The position numbers and the translations under genes are program-made. Shown one piece after another: positions 24,860-38,500 of a stretch of DNA of 64,000 bases. The stretch is taken from the NCBI RefSeq assembly GCF_016545825.1, contig NC_052618.1, forward strand, positions 14,003,398-14,067,397, written 5' to 3'. This stretch comes from Eucalyptus grandis. Taxonomy: Eukaryota; Streptophyta; Magnoliopsida; Myrtales; Myrtaceae. The notes below the pieces were generated by a model. The model worked only from the letters and a program-made list of their open reading frames with translations, had not been told where the DNA came from and ran no database searches. The first letter of the stretch is position 1, and each line of letters opens with the position of its first letter.

Positions 24860-26262
24860 AAAAAAAAGACAAGGTGGGAATTTTTTGCTACAAGGGTGTT
24901 TTTTATCAATTAGGATCGGTCTATTAAATGAGACATATATGAACCCACCAACCAAATTTTAGCATATTAATTGATTAGTATATCTCTCCTTACTAATTCA
25001 ACGATCTACGGGTGATTTGTACGAACTTATATAATGAGTTGCAGGAATCTAATCCGATATAAATTATACGTTTAATTATAGCCTCATGTTAGGGAAGTGT
25101 GCTCCTTCTTGTTAGTGTATAATTCGATCTCGAGGAATCTTATAAAAAATTTGGCCAAGAAATAAGCCGGTGCATACGAACACGAGTTAAAGCGTCTGGT
25201 TTTTTTTATTCGGATTGATCCTCCGATAGTTAAGTTATTGAAGAAAAGATCTGTGTAGGTACTAATCTTAACAGGAAGAAAATGAGGGAAAGACCGGAAA
25301 CTTTACTTGAGACCTTTATGCAGCATTTTATAGACAAGCTTACAGCTAACATAATGTGATTTGGTTGAGACAAATGTATGTGGGGACTTTGCCATGACAA
25401 GTAATGGTTTGGTTGGAATGTATTCTTTTGGGACAATTATTTTTAAAAAAAATCATAAATTCACTATATGGCCACTAATCCAATATTAAATTTTTCAATG
25501 TGGCCAATATAGTCCTAAGCCACCTAACAATTTTTTAATATAATCCATCCAACTAATTTATTACAAAAATCGCTAATATGACAGTCCAATTAGCATTTCC
25601 CATCATACGTGACACGATTGGCAGTTAATATAGACAATTTTTTAAATGCAACGATGTTCTTTTGAATTTGTTTTTAGATTTTTTCTTTATTTTCTATTCT
25701 TTCTTCTTCTTTTCTTCTTCGGTCCATTCTTTTGTTATGTTGTTCATCATTTTCCCTCTACTTGTCATCAAGGACTCGAAATGACTATTGAAGGTTAGCT
25801 ATTGGCAACGATCGTGACGCCCTTGCCTAGATTTGGGTGATGGTCTAAGATTGCCATCAGCCAAATTAGGCGACGATGTTGTAGCCCTTGCCATGCCCTC
25901 GCATGGCGGCCACAAACGAAGAGAGCCCTCCGTTCTTTTTTATTTTTCTAAGTTTGTAAAAAAAATAGAAAAAAGGCAAAAATTTTAAAAATTAAAAGAT
26001 GAAATTGTCCTTCACCAAACTAAAGAGTCCAGGTTCTTATTTAAAATTGATCACTTCATGCATTTATTTAAAAAAATTGAAAAAAATGTTTACTTCCTAT
26101 CTATATTCGAGAAATAGGAACACCCATGTCCTGAATTGAAATTTTCCGGTCAACATATTGACTCCAGCAGTTTGCGACCATGTTCATCTCCTCCCTTCCT
26201 TCCGGTGGCTGCACAAGCTGATAGGCTTACCAGAGAGAGAGAGCGCGCGAACGCGAGCTTCG
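24860..26262. other. intergenic and copper-pump upstream region
   Basis: Block 24937-25067 completes the match to 1557-1690. From about 25490 to 26060 lies a probable old foldback element: it opens with GGCCAATATAGTCCTAA, akin to the end of the 56038 element, and has a C/G-rich core at 25790-25930. The immediate upstream region of the copper ATPase (about 26100-26262) ends with a short GA run near 26233. No TATA box stands out. Confidence 0.45.
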
Positions 26263-29200
26263 ATGGAGTCAACCATATCCAGGACTCTCTCTCTATCTTC
26301 ATCTCCATCCTCCCTCAACCCCTTCGTCTTCCGCCTCCACCGCTACGTCTCCCGGTCGCCGCACCGCCGATGCCTCCCCTCGCGGCTCATCGCCCACCGG
26401 CTCCGCTGCATCTACGCCGACCGCATCCGCACCCCGACCCTCGCTCCGGTCCCGTCCCTGTCCCCTCCGGCGGCTCCCGCGAGGTTCCGCTTGCGCTGCG
26501 TTTCGAGCTCCGCTGCTCCTCTCGGCGCATTCGGTGGACCCGGCGGCGGCGGCGGTAGTGGCGGCGTAGGAGGCGGCGGCGGCGGCGGCGGTGGCGGAGT
26601 CGACGGTGAGGATGGGAAGGCGAAATCGGTCGTGGATGGGGCCGAGGAGGCCTCAGCTGTTTCCTCTGATGTCATAATTCTCGACGTCGGAGTAAGCCCC
26701 TCTCTCTCTATATATTTCTCTGGCAGTTTATGTGAATGGACGAGCTAAAGCTTCGATTTTGTCAATGCTTGTCCAACTTTCCCTGCATTGTATTGCTAAA
26801 GATGTTATTCCGTGGTGCACATCATGTTTTTTAATTGTTCGGTCAATTGAGAGTCTCTGTTTCGTCTCTGCAGGGAATGACCTGTGGGGGATGTGCAGCG
26901 AGTGTGAAGAGAATTCTGGAAAATCAAGTGAGTTTACCATTTTCTTTTGTCTTTATTGTAATTCTTGAAGTGAGGTTGCTATTATACTCTCTAAGGTTGC
27001 TAGGATCGTCCAATTTTTCTTTATGAAATGAATCGTTATCAGCTTGAATTGAACTTGAGTGTGACAGAATATGTATCTACTGGGTTATGCATTTTGTCTT
27101 CTCATAAATGTAAAGAGAAATAAGGTTCCAAATTATCTCTTATGGGGGTGGAAAGAATTGCAGGAGAAATGACTTTCATCAATTTTTATGGTTAGATTTG
27201 AACCCCGTGTTTTTTCTTCTGCTCTGACTTTGGACAGCCAAAAGTATCATCCGCCAGTGTCAATCTTACAACCGAGACAGCAATTGTATGGCCTGTATCT
27301 GAAGCTAAGGCTGTGCCTGACTGGCAAAAAGAGTTGGGAGAAACACTTGCTAAACACTTGACGAATTGTGGCTTTGAGTCTAACCCACGAGGTAAGCAGT
27401 TTTATTCACTATCTGCCTGTCATTGTATGGTGTTTGGCTTATATTCGTGAATATCATTGCCACATACAACGTATGTTTTATCACAGATGTTCTGTGTCGA
27501 TGATTCCATCTAGTAATTAGAAGTACTAGCTTCTGTATCTTTAACTTGTTACTGATACAGACAGATTTGTAAGTGTTAAATTCGTTCAATCAAGTGTCAC
27601 ATAACATTTTTAAGATTTTTGACAACTGACTTGTCCCTATGGTCTTCTCTTTACTTTGGATTGTCTTATTTTCTGGTTCCATCATGACATTTTGTGAGTG
27701 AAGGGTTTATCAGCAATTGTTAATTGCTAGGATCCCTTACATGCTGCTTTTGATTGTTAAGCATTATCCTGTCAGGCAGGTTCTGGAGAGATAAATGGTG
27801 ACTAGTCTTGTGTGAATTTTGACTCTCATGGGCGCTGCTTTTCAGAATCTATCCAATTTAGTCGAATAGCAAACCCAATTGTAAGTCTTGCAATAATTGA
27901 AGTCTGGCTAAAAGTTTCGCATGAATCAACAGATTAATATCTCTTCCACAAGTAATTTAAAACGTTTCATGTACAAAGACGTTTCCTGGAACTGAATTAT
28001 TTGAATGTACAAAAGTTCTTATTTTAAAGCCTTTTCTTGCTAAATTTTGAAATTCCTGTAACCGAAAATTCGTGAGAAGTCATCTTTGAAATTCTAGTTA
28101 TCGAGAACATCTGGGTGATCTATTTTATATACCTTTTATAAGTGGGAGTAAAACTACCTGTATCAACTCTTGTTTTCTGCAAGAAACTTCAAACTCTCCA
28201 TCTAAAGCTTTCCATCATGAGCCTCGATAGGGAATGTCTTGCCTTAAACTTTCTTACCCTCAATATGACTGCAAATTTCATCAATGAGATAAAGATATTT
28301 TAACACCATACCATAGACATGCAGCCTCCTAAATTGAATTAGTTAAGATGTTAGCCTATTTAAGTTCACTGTTTAATATGCATTGATGGAAAGATGGATA
28401 AACGAGTCGCAGGTCAGGAAGCTACTGAAGGCAATGTTGTACCATAGGAATGATAAAGATCCAAGTGAGGAGTAACAGTAGAAAACTTTGGTATGTCCCT
28501 GTTCCATTGTGTTCTGAAACTTTTTATAATCTGGACTTGTGAGTAAGGAAACTAGTCGCATACCTCAGATATGAAAACCTAGGTTCTCAATTAATCATTG
28601 CAATTTATCCCTTCAATAGGTGAGTATCAGTGGCTTCTCGAGGAACTGGTTCAAGATCATCGGTGCTGGATGGGTGAATGGGGGAAGCAAATCTGAGTTA
28701 GTTATTGTTAAGAAACAAAGAAGAATGATCCTGTACTGGTTGTTTTGAATTTGTTCGCAATAGGCGGCAATTTGTATTTTATTAATCTCACCCGCTTCTA
28801 ACTGTAATGTATTGGGGTTACCTTCTTCTATTCCAGAAAGACTTATTTAAGAAATATATGCAGGTCATCTAAAATCAGTTGTATGCTTACTATGTGTTGA
28901 TGATTGTCCTGGGAAAGAATAGAATAAGATCTAACATGGAGCTGATGATGATGTGATTTGGGGACCAGCATGGAAGTTGACATATAAATTAAAACTAGGG
29001 GCCCTTTCAAGTTGATGGTTGACAGCATGATCTTTCTTGTGTCTTTGTAGCTCTAAGAACCTCCCAATATAAGTAGTTCCTACAATGTCAATAACGGATT
29101 CTATTTTTTGGGGTTTTTACTGCCTCAAGCACATTTAGGAAATTGGAGAATAGAAATCTGCTTTCAGGAAAGACCTTTATATATATGTCAAACTTGTTGA

Positions 29201-29494
29201 CTATCTTTATAAGAGGAAAGACCCCTGATAAAAATCAAGTTATCAACACTTGAGAAGAATTCATTATAACCTATGTCTGCAAAACCTACATTTATTTTTA
29301 TATTACTAAGTCCACAGTGAGCAACCAGTAATGTCGTGCTGCTATAAGGTTGTGAATTGTTGAATATTATCTTCCACTCTGCAAAGGAGGACTTTCGCTG
29401 TTGGTTCACAATATTGCACAATGATGATGCAAGCTGGTAATTTACATGTCAAATTAGGCTGCAGACTTGCGGTACTACATCTATATATTGCATT

Positions 29495-29545
<51 letters not shown>

Positions 29546-32500
29546 CATACACATCCCACCCACTAGTGCTTCCTGCAGCTTGGGATGATTGACTCAAATT
29601 TTTATCACGAAGAGGGAGACTCAATTCTTCCTGAGAGAAGAAAATTTGTTAGAATATCCTATCCAGCACACAAACAATGCAGTCTGTTTAAAAGATTTCC
29701 ATGTTGAACAGATCTAAAAACTTGACGTTCTTCTGTCTTTTGGTTTTAAGCATTGATGGGCTTCAATCTCTCAATGACTTAGTGCTGTTTTTCTCACTGT
29801 TTTTGTACATACTAGACCATAAGGAATAAAGTCTTTGCAAAGATAAAACATAAAATAAGTAAATGGCGGATCTCTTAAGGATAGATAAGGAGTGGTAGAT
29901 GCTGTGCATAATTGATTCTCTCCTTGGAAATATGGGGATGGGTATTGGGTATTAATGAGCCATGCAGATTCAATTTGAATTGGAGTGGTGCTGAATATTT
30001 GATCTTAATGAAAGTATAAACTTATTAGGAACAGTGCTTATATCATCCAGATGGAGATCTTTTGTGTAATCATTCATTGACCTTCTGAGGTTTGTATGTA
30101 GCTGGTTTGTGTGCCCCATTACACCTTCTAGAAACAGTACTTTGCTGACTGCTGTTGTGTCTTTCTCAGCATCAAAGAATCCTGTTCACTTGAAAACCAT
30201 GTTGGGTTATCATATTTGCATGAACTTGTTTGCTACTTTCCCATCAGGACCTGTACACTTTTGCAATATATTCTTGCTCTTTCAAAAGCACACGTGTAAT
30301 ACCTGCAGTCATTGCTTTTTTCAGCTCTTTTGCCGTATGCATGACATGGTGAAAAATCTGCAAATGATGGAAAGTATCGGTCCTCATATGTCTGGATTCT
30401 TGCATATGGTAGGAAGGGCTATTCATTTGTTCATTATGTACACAAACATACAACCGTACACATAACTACGTGCTACAATCAAGCGTTATGTTATGTTTTA
30501 ATGATAAAATGGGCAACTTTCATGAGTGTACTTTCAATCATCCTGTTCTCACCCTCCACATATTTGCAACACATGCAATTAAATTCGGACTTAGAAAGCT
30601 GGATTTAAAGGCTTGGAGGAAGAGACGAATGTGGAGGGGCAGAAAGAGAATGCGGATGGGACGAACGCCAAAATTTACCAATTATGCCTTATTTGCCTTC
30701 TTTAATATGTTCTGTATTGTTTCTAAGGGTTTAGTTAGGAAGTATGGTAGTAGAACCTGCCAAAGAGGTCGGTTGAGCTTTTCAAATTTACCTCATTTCT
30801 CTTTTACATTGACTGAGAAAGAATGGAAAAAAATCTTCCATATCTCAAAGGGGGTTCAACTATGGAAGTTCAAAACCGGGAAAAATCCTTCCCATAGCTT
30901 TATGCCAGTGTATATGAATTCCTCTGAGAAGTCTCGATCTTATGCCTATAATTGACACTGCAGATGGAGGAGGACACAATTTTTTCAAAGTTTTTGAGAG
31001 AAAGATGAATGAAAAGCATGATCGCCTCAAAGAAAGTGGTAAGTATCTGGACATTCTGTTCTTCCAAATCATTGAAAAAAGCCTAGGCATTCTTTTTAAA
31101 ACATTTTGATTATCTGTTTCTTTGTTTTGATGCATCTTAGTATTTCCCATAAATTATTATTTCACAGGTCGCCAGCTTGCAGTTTCGTGGGCACTATGTG
31201 CTGTTTGCCTCTTGGGCCATCTCTCACATTTCTTTGGAGCTAAGGCTCCTTGGATCCATGCTTTTCATTCGACTGGATTTCATCTGTCCTTATCATTGTT
31301 TACCTTGATTGGTCCGGGCCGTGGACTTATCTTTGACGGTCTGAGAAACCTTTTGAAGGGGGCTCCAAACATGAACACTTTGGTTGGTCTTGGGGCTTTA
31401 TCATCATTTTGTGTCAGCACATTGGCTACCTTGGTGCCAAAACTGGTACGTCGTGACAAATAGTCTTATATAGCTCTTGGCATTGCCAAAGCTTTGTTGC
31501 ACATCAGTTGATTCTTTTATGAATATATGTTTCGTCTGAGACCTGTTCATATTTCCCAATATTCCGTTGTATTGGTCTGAAGCATCATGCACAGTGCCCA
31601 TCTTTTCTCTGGTAAATGCTTGTGCTGGACAGAAACAGTGGCTCAATACATGTTTCTGTCCATTCCTTTAGTCATTTTGCTAGTATTAGTCATTTTTTAA
31701 ATTAAAATCCTAACCAAGAGTTAATTTCGGTAGCCTTCCATCTTCTCAAGTTGCGATCGACCAGCGACAGTGTCTTCCATGAATTTCATAATTTTGCAAA
31801 GCGTGAGTTTTAGATTTTTGTACCTTTCATGAACCATCATAGCCAAAGAAAAGATGACATCATTCTATGAGTAAATGGTAGTGTTGTATAGGAAAATTCT
31901 ATTGAAACTCCATAACCTTTGGTTATGTTAAAATATTTGAATATTAAAACCATGCCTTTTTTCTAACAGCATAAGCTTTTGCAGAAGTTGGTTGTGGTCT
32001 TCCAAAATTCTACACGATACCATAGCAGGAGCTTTTGGGTTCGAATTTTTGTCAAGCTCCATATTCACCTTCCCAGTCATATATTCACTTTAGTCTTATG
32101 TCCAAAGTGCAACCTACCCATGGGGTGATTGTTAGAGTATTTAAATATTATACCACGTATTCATCTCACAGCTGAAGTTTTTAAAGCAGTTAATTCCGAT
32201 CCCATATAATTTTGTAGATTAATACTCTTTGTAAAATTCTACTCTCTGTTCTGTATTGAAAGTGCTTTTACTTTTTCTGTAATAGTGCTCTTACTGCAGA
32301 TTTAGTCTAGCCATCTAATATTTGATGCTTAAAATTATTTGACTGGACTAAATTTACATCCAAAAAACAGGACTTGGTCTGTTAAACATTCTTTGATAAA
32401 ATTTATGTTTAGGCTGAGGACATAGAGTGCAGCCAAAGTTGCATCCATGAAGAAAAAGTTGGTGTGGTAATTCTTTGTCCCTTTTTTTGGTGGACAAAGT

Positions 32501-35500
32501 TTAGGCTATTTGAACATAGGGGCAGATGTGTGATTTGGCCAGCACATGGAGGTGCATTATTAAGTTTTTCTGTTTATTTTTTCTTGCAACAATCAATTAT
32601 TTGAAAAGAAAAAAAAGGCTTTCAACTATCTGAGGTATTATAGTGTTTATGAGAGTCTCAGATGTTGACATGCTGCTTTGTATAGGCTAGTGTGAACAAT
32701 ATCCTGGAAATATACCAAGTTCCTTGATGTATGAAACTGTGCTGTCTCTGGTACCTTGAAAGGTCGAGCTTCGGGTATACTTAGATAAAACAGCTACATG
32801 ATACTTTGAAAAAAAAAAAAAATGGCATCCTGAAAACATGATCATTTTTGTGACCTTGTAATATTTAGATCTTCTGTGGGGATCTTCTGTCAGTGATGCA
32901 TAAATTACCTTTACTTTGAACTGAGCATGCATATATTAGTTTTCTCTTTCTCAGTTCTCATAACTACTCTTGCATCAGATTCTTCTGTCTTTGATTATGA
33001 CCCATGAGTCTGACATTTTGTTCCATTTGGGCAAGTTTATGTTGCATGGAATAAGAACAGGATTTTGGAACTTATTTATGTTTGTAGTGTGTGCCTACAT
33101 GAACGTCTCTGCTACTGTGAAATCTTTCTTTTTCGTTTAGATATGCTTGCACAGCAATATGAGGACCATTGGGTGCTTTTTCACATGTTACATTATGGGA
33201 AAGTAAATTCTAACTATGGTGTAACCTCTACAGTTGGTGTCGTATCGAAACTTTTCTGTAGGTTGTTTTCTCCATATATGTGAAGGACTAATGATTAGTA
33301 ATGGCTAACTTGAGATAAAGTCTATATGTTATTATATTGAACAGAGTTTTTAATGCAGGGTTGGAAGGCATTCTTTGAGGAACCCATAATGTTAGTAGCA
33401 TTTGTCTTGTTGGGAAGAAACCTTGAACAAAGAGCTAAAATCAAAGCCACGAGTGATATGACTGGACTTTTAAGTATTCTACCCTCAAAAGCTCGTCTAT
33501 TGGTTTCTGGTGATGAAGAAGACTTGGGCTCAATTGTGGAAGTTCCTTGTAACACTCTGGCTGTTGGAGATCGGATTGTTATACTACCTGGAGTGAGTAA
33601 ATGTACTTTTACTTCACCGTGATGCATAAATTCTACAGCTAGAGTCTTGCATTTTGTTTATTTTTTGCTAAGCTTTACTAGTATACTATTTGTTTGATAT
33701 GGAGATGTTACAATTTTTCATGCTTAAGACATCTCAAATTTAAAAATGTGATGAATCAACATGTGTTTGTGAAATTGCTATCCATTTTCTTTTGGAATTT
33801 TTGTTGTTAAGAATTTTCCCTGTACTGGAGATCTAATTGCCTCTTTTGTTTTCGAATTTGTCGAAATATTCCACATCGCTTGTCTATGGGTTTATATGGG
33901 CTTTATATTCATATAGTCTCCCTCCATTTAATAGTTTAAGCTTTAGTTGGACTTTCTAACGTGAATTCCGAGCCAGGTTCTGCCCTAGATTATTTCTTGT
34001 GTGAGGCTTCCCATTCGTCAATTCCACATGTTTTCATACCAGGTTGCATGTGAGAGGGGATGTTAAAGTATCTCACGTCGCTTGTACACAAGGTTTATAT
34101 GGGTCGTATATTTGTGCAATCTTCCTCCACCTAATAGCTAAGTTTTTTATTGGACTATTTGACTGAAATTAACTGTATCTTCAAGTCTCTGCAACAAGAA
34201 ACTTCAAAAATGTTGGAAGAATCATTTCGTTGTTGACACAATCCACCTGGACAACCAAATTGAAGAGATACTATTATCTACTTAATAGATGCAATTCACA
34301 TGAACAATGTCATTAAATGTTTGATTGCAGGTCTTCAGTTTTTTTCTTTTTTTCTGGTCATTTTCATCTCACCTTTTTCATTTATATGTGCGATTGTAGG
34401 ACCTCATAGTTGAGAAATTATCTAAGGGTTGTGGATTTACCTTCAATTGATATGTCCAAATACACTTGGAAGACATGATTCATTGACCTGTTTCCTGGTA
34501 GGATTATGATCCATAATCTTAATTTCTGTGATTTTAGGACCGTGTTCCTGCAGATGGTGTAGTGAGAGCTGGTAGAAGCACTGTCGATGAATCTAGTTTT
34601 ACAGGAGAGCCGTTACCAGCAACTAAATTACCGGGGGTATTTTCTTCATTTATATCTTACAGTTTTGCATTTGCAAAATCACCGCATTGTTTAATGTCTC
34701 TTCATTCCCCTTATGAGTTGTTTATGATCAAGTTTTGGTTCTTTATTCCCCTTGACTCTTTTGTGGAAGTTCTCTTGTTGCCGGAGGAGGTTCTCCTTTC
34801 CAGATTTATAAGCTTTTGGTATCTTGTTGCTACATGTTTTCATCTGTACCAGAGCCAAGTTGCTGCCGGAAGTATAAATCTTAATGGCACACTTACAGTT
34901 GAAGTGCAAAGGCCAGGTGGTGAGACTGCTATGGGAGATATAGTTCGTCTTGTAGAAGAAGCACAGACCAGGGAAGCTCCTGTACAGCGGTTGGCTGACA
35001 AGGTTCTTATAATTTACCCTAGCATGATTAAATAAATATGCCAGAGACCCTGATCAAATACTTTGCTTTAAGAGGGACTGGAAAAGTTAGCCTTTTCAAT
35101 TTTAAATTAGACTGTCGTCTGTTTCACAATGTGTCTGTCTCGACAAACGAATTGGTTGTGTCACTTTCTTCTTGAACCACGATTTGGTTATCACCCTTGC
35201 GGTTAGGATATGATTACTTACTGCTAGGTTTTGGGTGGATCATGCCAGACAAATTGCAGATTACCAGTGGAAGAAGGAAGAATACACAATTTGTAGCTTG
35301 CTCATGCATTGATTGTCAATTTAAGTTCTGGAATATAGTATTTTGTATGCAAAGTGAATATGTCATACCCTTAGGAGACAGACTACATGACTTCTCCTTG
35401 TCATTTTGCATGATCCATACGGCATCAAAACTCTGGTCTTAGCACCAGTCTTCTCAAAACCTCAACTGGTGTAGTATGTGGTCAAGCAACAAGGCGACAT

Positions 35501-38500
35501 GATAATCATCTCAAACGAGTCTTACTTGCACTTACTCTTTTTGGCATTTGCTTGAGACAGATTTCTATAGGAGCCTCTTATCCAGTATGTTGCTAATATT
35601 CATCCTTCTCCTGTGGAATTCATTGCTCTTGTTACCCAGAGTCTGCAATAGAATAAGAAACAAATTATTTCCTACCTACAATAAGTTGACTCTAAGGACC
35701 CATATTGAGTCAAAACCTCTTTCATGGTACTCTTGATATGATGAACCCTCAAGGGATGCTAATGTTGATCTTGAAAACTAGGTTAAAATAAACTCATAGC
35801 CAAATTTTTTAATTTGCTTGTGACAAGGAAAACAGGAAAATTCTATCTCTTGTGCCTAGAAGGATTTTTTTTTCCCCCAAATAAGTTGAAAGGGCTATAA
35901 TTCTTAGACCTTTCAAAAGGGAAGAATCTGAAATATATTTTATATTGCTGAATTTCTGGCTCAAACAAAGCGAACTGTGTCATAATCTCTGTCCTTGATG
36001 GATGCTGCTTTGTTGGAAATGTTAGACACAGTTTTGTCCATAATTTTATATGTGAGTGGCTTCTACCTGAAGCCGTTTTTTATGGGGGCGGTGTCCCCTT
36101 GGTACCTTCTTAATAAAATCTTATTTATCATTCATTCATACATGTATAGCGGACGCTCTGTCTTGTAAGCATTCTTTGATATGGTACCCTTTTATTGAAT
36201 ATTTACATTTGAAAGAGGAAACAACTTACCAGTTTCGAGGATTAAATTCAAAAATTTTGTGCTAAACAAAATTGGCATGGGGCATTTGAAAAGTAGGCTG
36301 CCAATTAATACAAAGGCATGGGAATTGACTGAAAAATTGCAACTATATGGAAAGACTGGAATCTGTCTTACCACTAGGGAGAGACGGTTAAAGTAAATCT
36401 CCTTGAAGTGGATTTACCCATTTTTGCTAATGATTGATCAGGTGTCAGGGCATTTTACTTATGGAGTAATGGCTCTCTCTGCTGCTACATTTGTATTCTG
36501 GAACGTGTTTGGTTCACGAATTCTACCTGCTGCTCTTAATCAAGGAAGTTCTGTATCTTTGGCTCTGCAGCTTTCATGCAGTGTCCTGGTATGTCAAAAC
36601 TTCCTCCGAGGTTGTGTTTTTGCTTCGTGTGCTCACATGTTGCTGCAATGCTTTGTTAATTACTTTACATAGTCACTGATAATTAGTGAACCATGATTGC
36701 ACTTTTGACTCTTGATGTCAGGTGTGTCTATGGTTGTCGTTCATCCAGTTTTCTTCTTTTGTCTTTCAAGATTGATCTAGTTGAATTATTAAGTGTAGGA
36801 TCATCACATAACAATCTTTAGTTGACAAAAGTAGGAAGTGCCCAATAGGGGATAGGATACCAAATGCTCAAGTTTGGGGAACTTCTTTCTCTGTTGAAAC
36901 AGATCTAACAGGAAGAAGCACTATTTTCTACAAGAAGCAAATTTGACTTATAAAAACCCCTTGGAATCAGCCTCACCAGTACCTTCAATTTTCGGTATAT
37001 TAGTTTGGTTTTAGTCAGGGAATTAGCAAAAACGACAAATTTGGTTCTACTTTTGGTTTGACATTTTTGTAAACTGCACCAGACCAATTGTCTTTTCTCC
37101 TTCTTTTTATGTATTCAATACCATTTGTTTTTTACTTCTAAACTACGACAATGTTGTACATGAAAAAAGAGAGATTGTTTTGGATTTATAAATATTTTAT
37201 GTAGAAAAAGATGGAACTCACAGGTTAAACTCTGCCATATTCTTGTACTCTTTTCTTAAGTTGAATCCTGGAAGAAATTGCTTTTCAGGAATATGGTTGA
37301 GAAGGTACAGTGATCAACAAAAGAATTCACAAATTTTAAAATAGCACATGATAGGGTCCCATGAGAATTTACAGGATTGTAGAGAAGAGAGGAGATACTT
37401 TGCTTCCTATATATAACTGACGAAGGACATGTATGATGGGGCAAAGACTTTAGTAGGTATGCAGGGAGAGAAACTGAAACCTGAAACCATTAGGTTACTT
37501 CAAGGCTCAGCCCTAAGTTATTACTCTTTGCACAGGTAATGGATGAAACAGGACATATTCAGGATGATATTCTTGGTGTACGCATTTTGCAAATGAAGGT
37601 TTTAGCAGATGAAACCAAACTGGAGTAAATAAGGAACTGGGACTTTTTAGGCGATATTGGAAATTGGAACGTAGGGGTTTTTAGTTAACTTGATCTAAGA
37701 GAGAGTCTAAGGGGTGTATTTACGTGAGAGTAGAGGTTCAAATGCTATAAATGGTGAGAATTGAAGATTAGGAGGACCTAAAATGTGAGTGCTTTTGATA
37801 TTCTGGATCCATTTAGCAAAAGGATGGAGAAATTGATGGAGATCTTGCCCATGGAGTACTAGTAAGATGAATGAAGCAAAGAATTGCATTTTGGGTCTCG
37901 TGCAACCATGGAATGCCCCTAGCTAAAGCAGAAGGGAAAAAGGCCGTCAATGCTTGTGCAACATAAACTAAAAAATTTTGTATGGTTAAAACCGTGACTC
38001 ATAGTTGAGTTTTGTGAAATCTTACAAACTCCTGGCGATGTGACAAATCTAATCGCTATTATTGCGCAGCCAGTTCTTGGCCAGAGTTTTGCCAGAATGG
38101 CTGAAACAGTAAGATCTTATGGCCCTAGATTTATTGACATTCTAAAATGCATAGAACAAATAAAGACTAAGTACATAAAGAACTATTATCTTTGGCTACA
38201 AAACAATTGGCTGTTGGTTTCAGGTTTTTACTGGATTTTTGATTTGTAACTATAGGTAGTTGCATGTCCATGTGCACTTGGCTTGGCCACACCTACTGCT
38301 GTGCTCGTTGGAACTTCACTCGGAGCAACAAAAGGTTTGCTTTTACGTGGTGGAAGTGTTCTGGAGAAGTTTTCCATGGTAAACACGGTTGTGTTTGATA
38401 AGACCGGGACCTTAACGCTTGGCAAACCTGTTGTGACAAAGGTTGTGACCCCAGGATGTGCACAACCAATAGATTCCAGGTTGAGCAGAGACCAGGTCGC

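Noticed and set aside
25230..26262. GTAC words upstream of PAA1 as possible copper-response elements
   Set aside because: GTAC is only four bases and isolated (for example 25259-25262). No cluster of such sites is present near the start.
30470..30955. 161-codon open frame in PAA1 intron 3
   Set aside because: It lies within a well-supported intron, has no domain and ends just before the true acceptor at 30963.
36040..36140. LINE-tail-like text (CTTAATAAAATCTTATTTATC) in PAA1 intron 8
   Set aside because: It resembles 3' ends of plant LINEs, but there is no upstream coding remnant and no target duplication, so the match is too short to claim.
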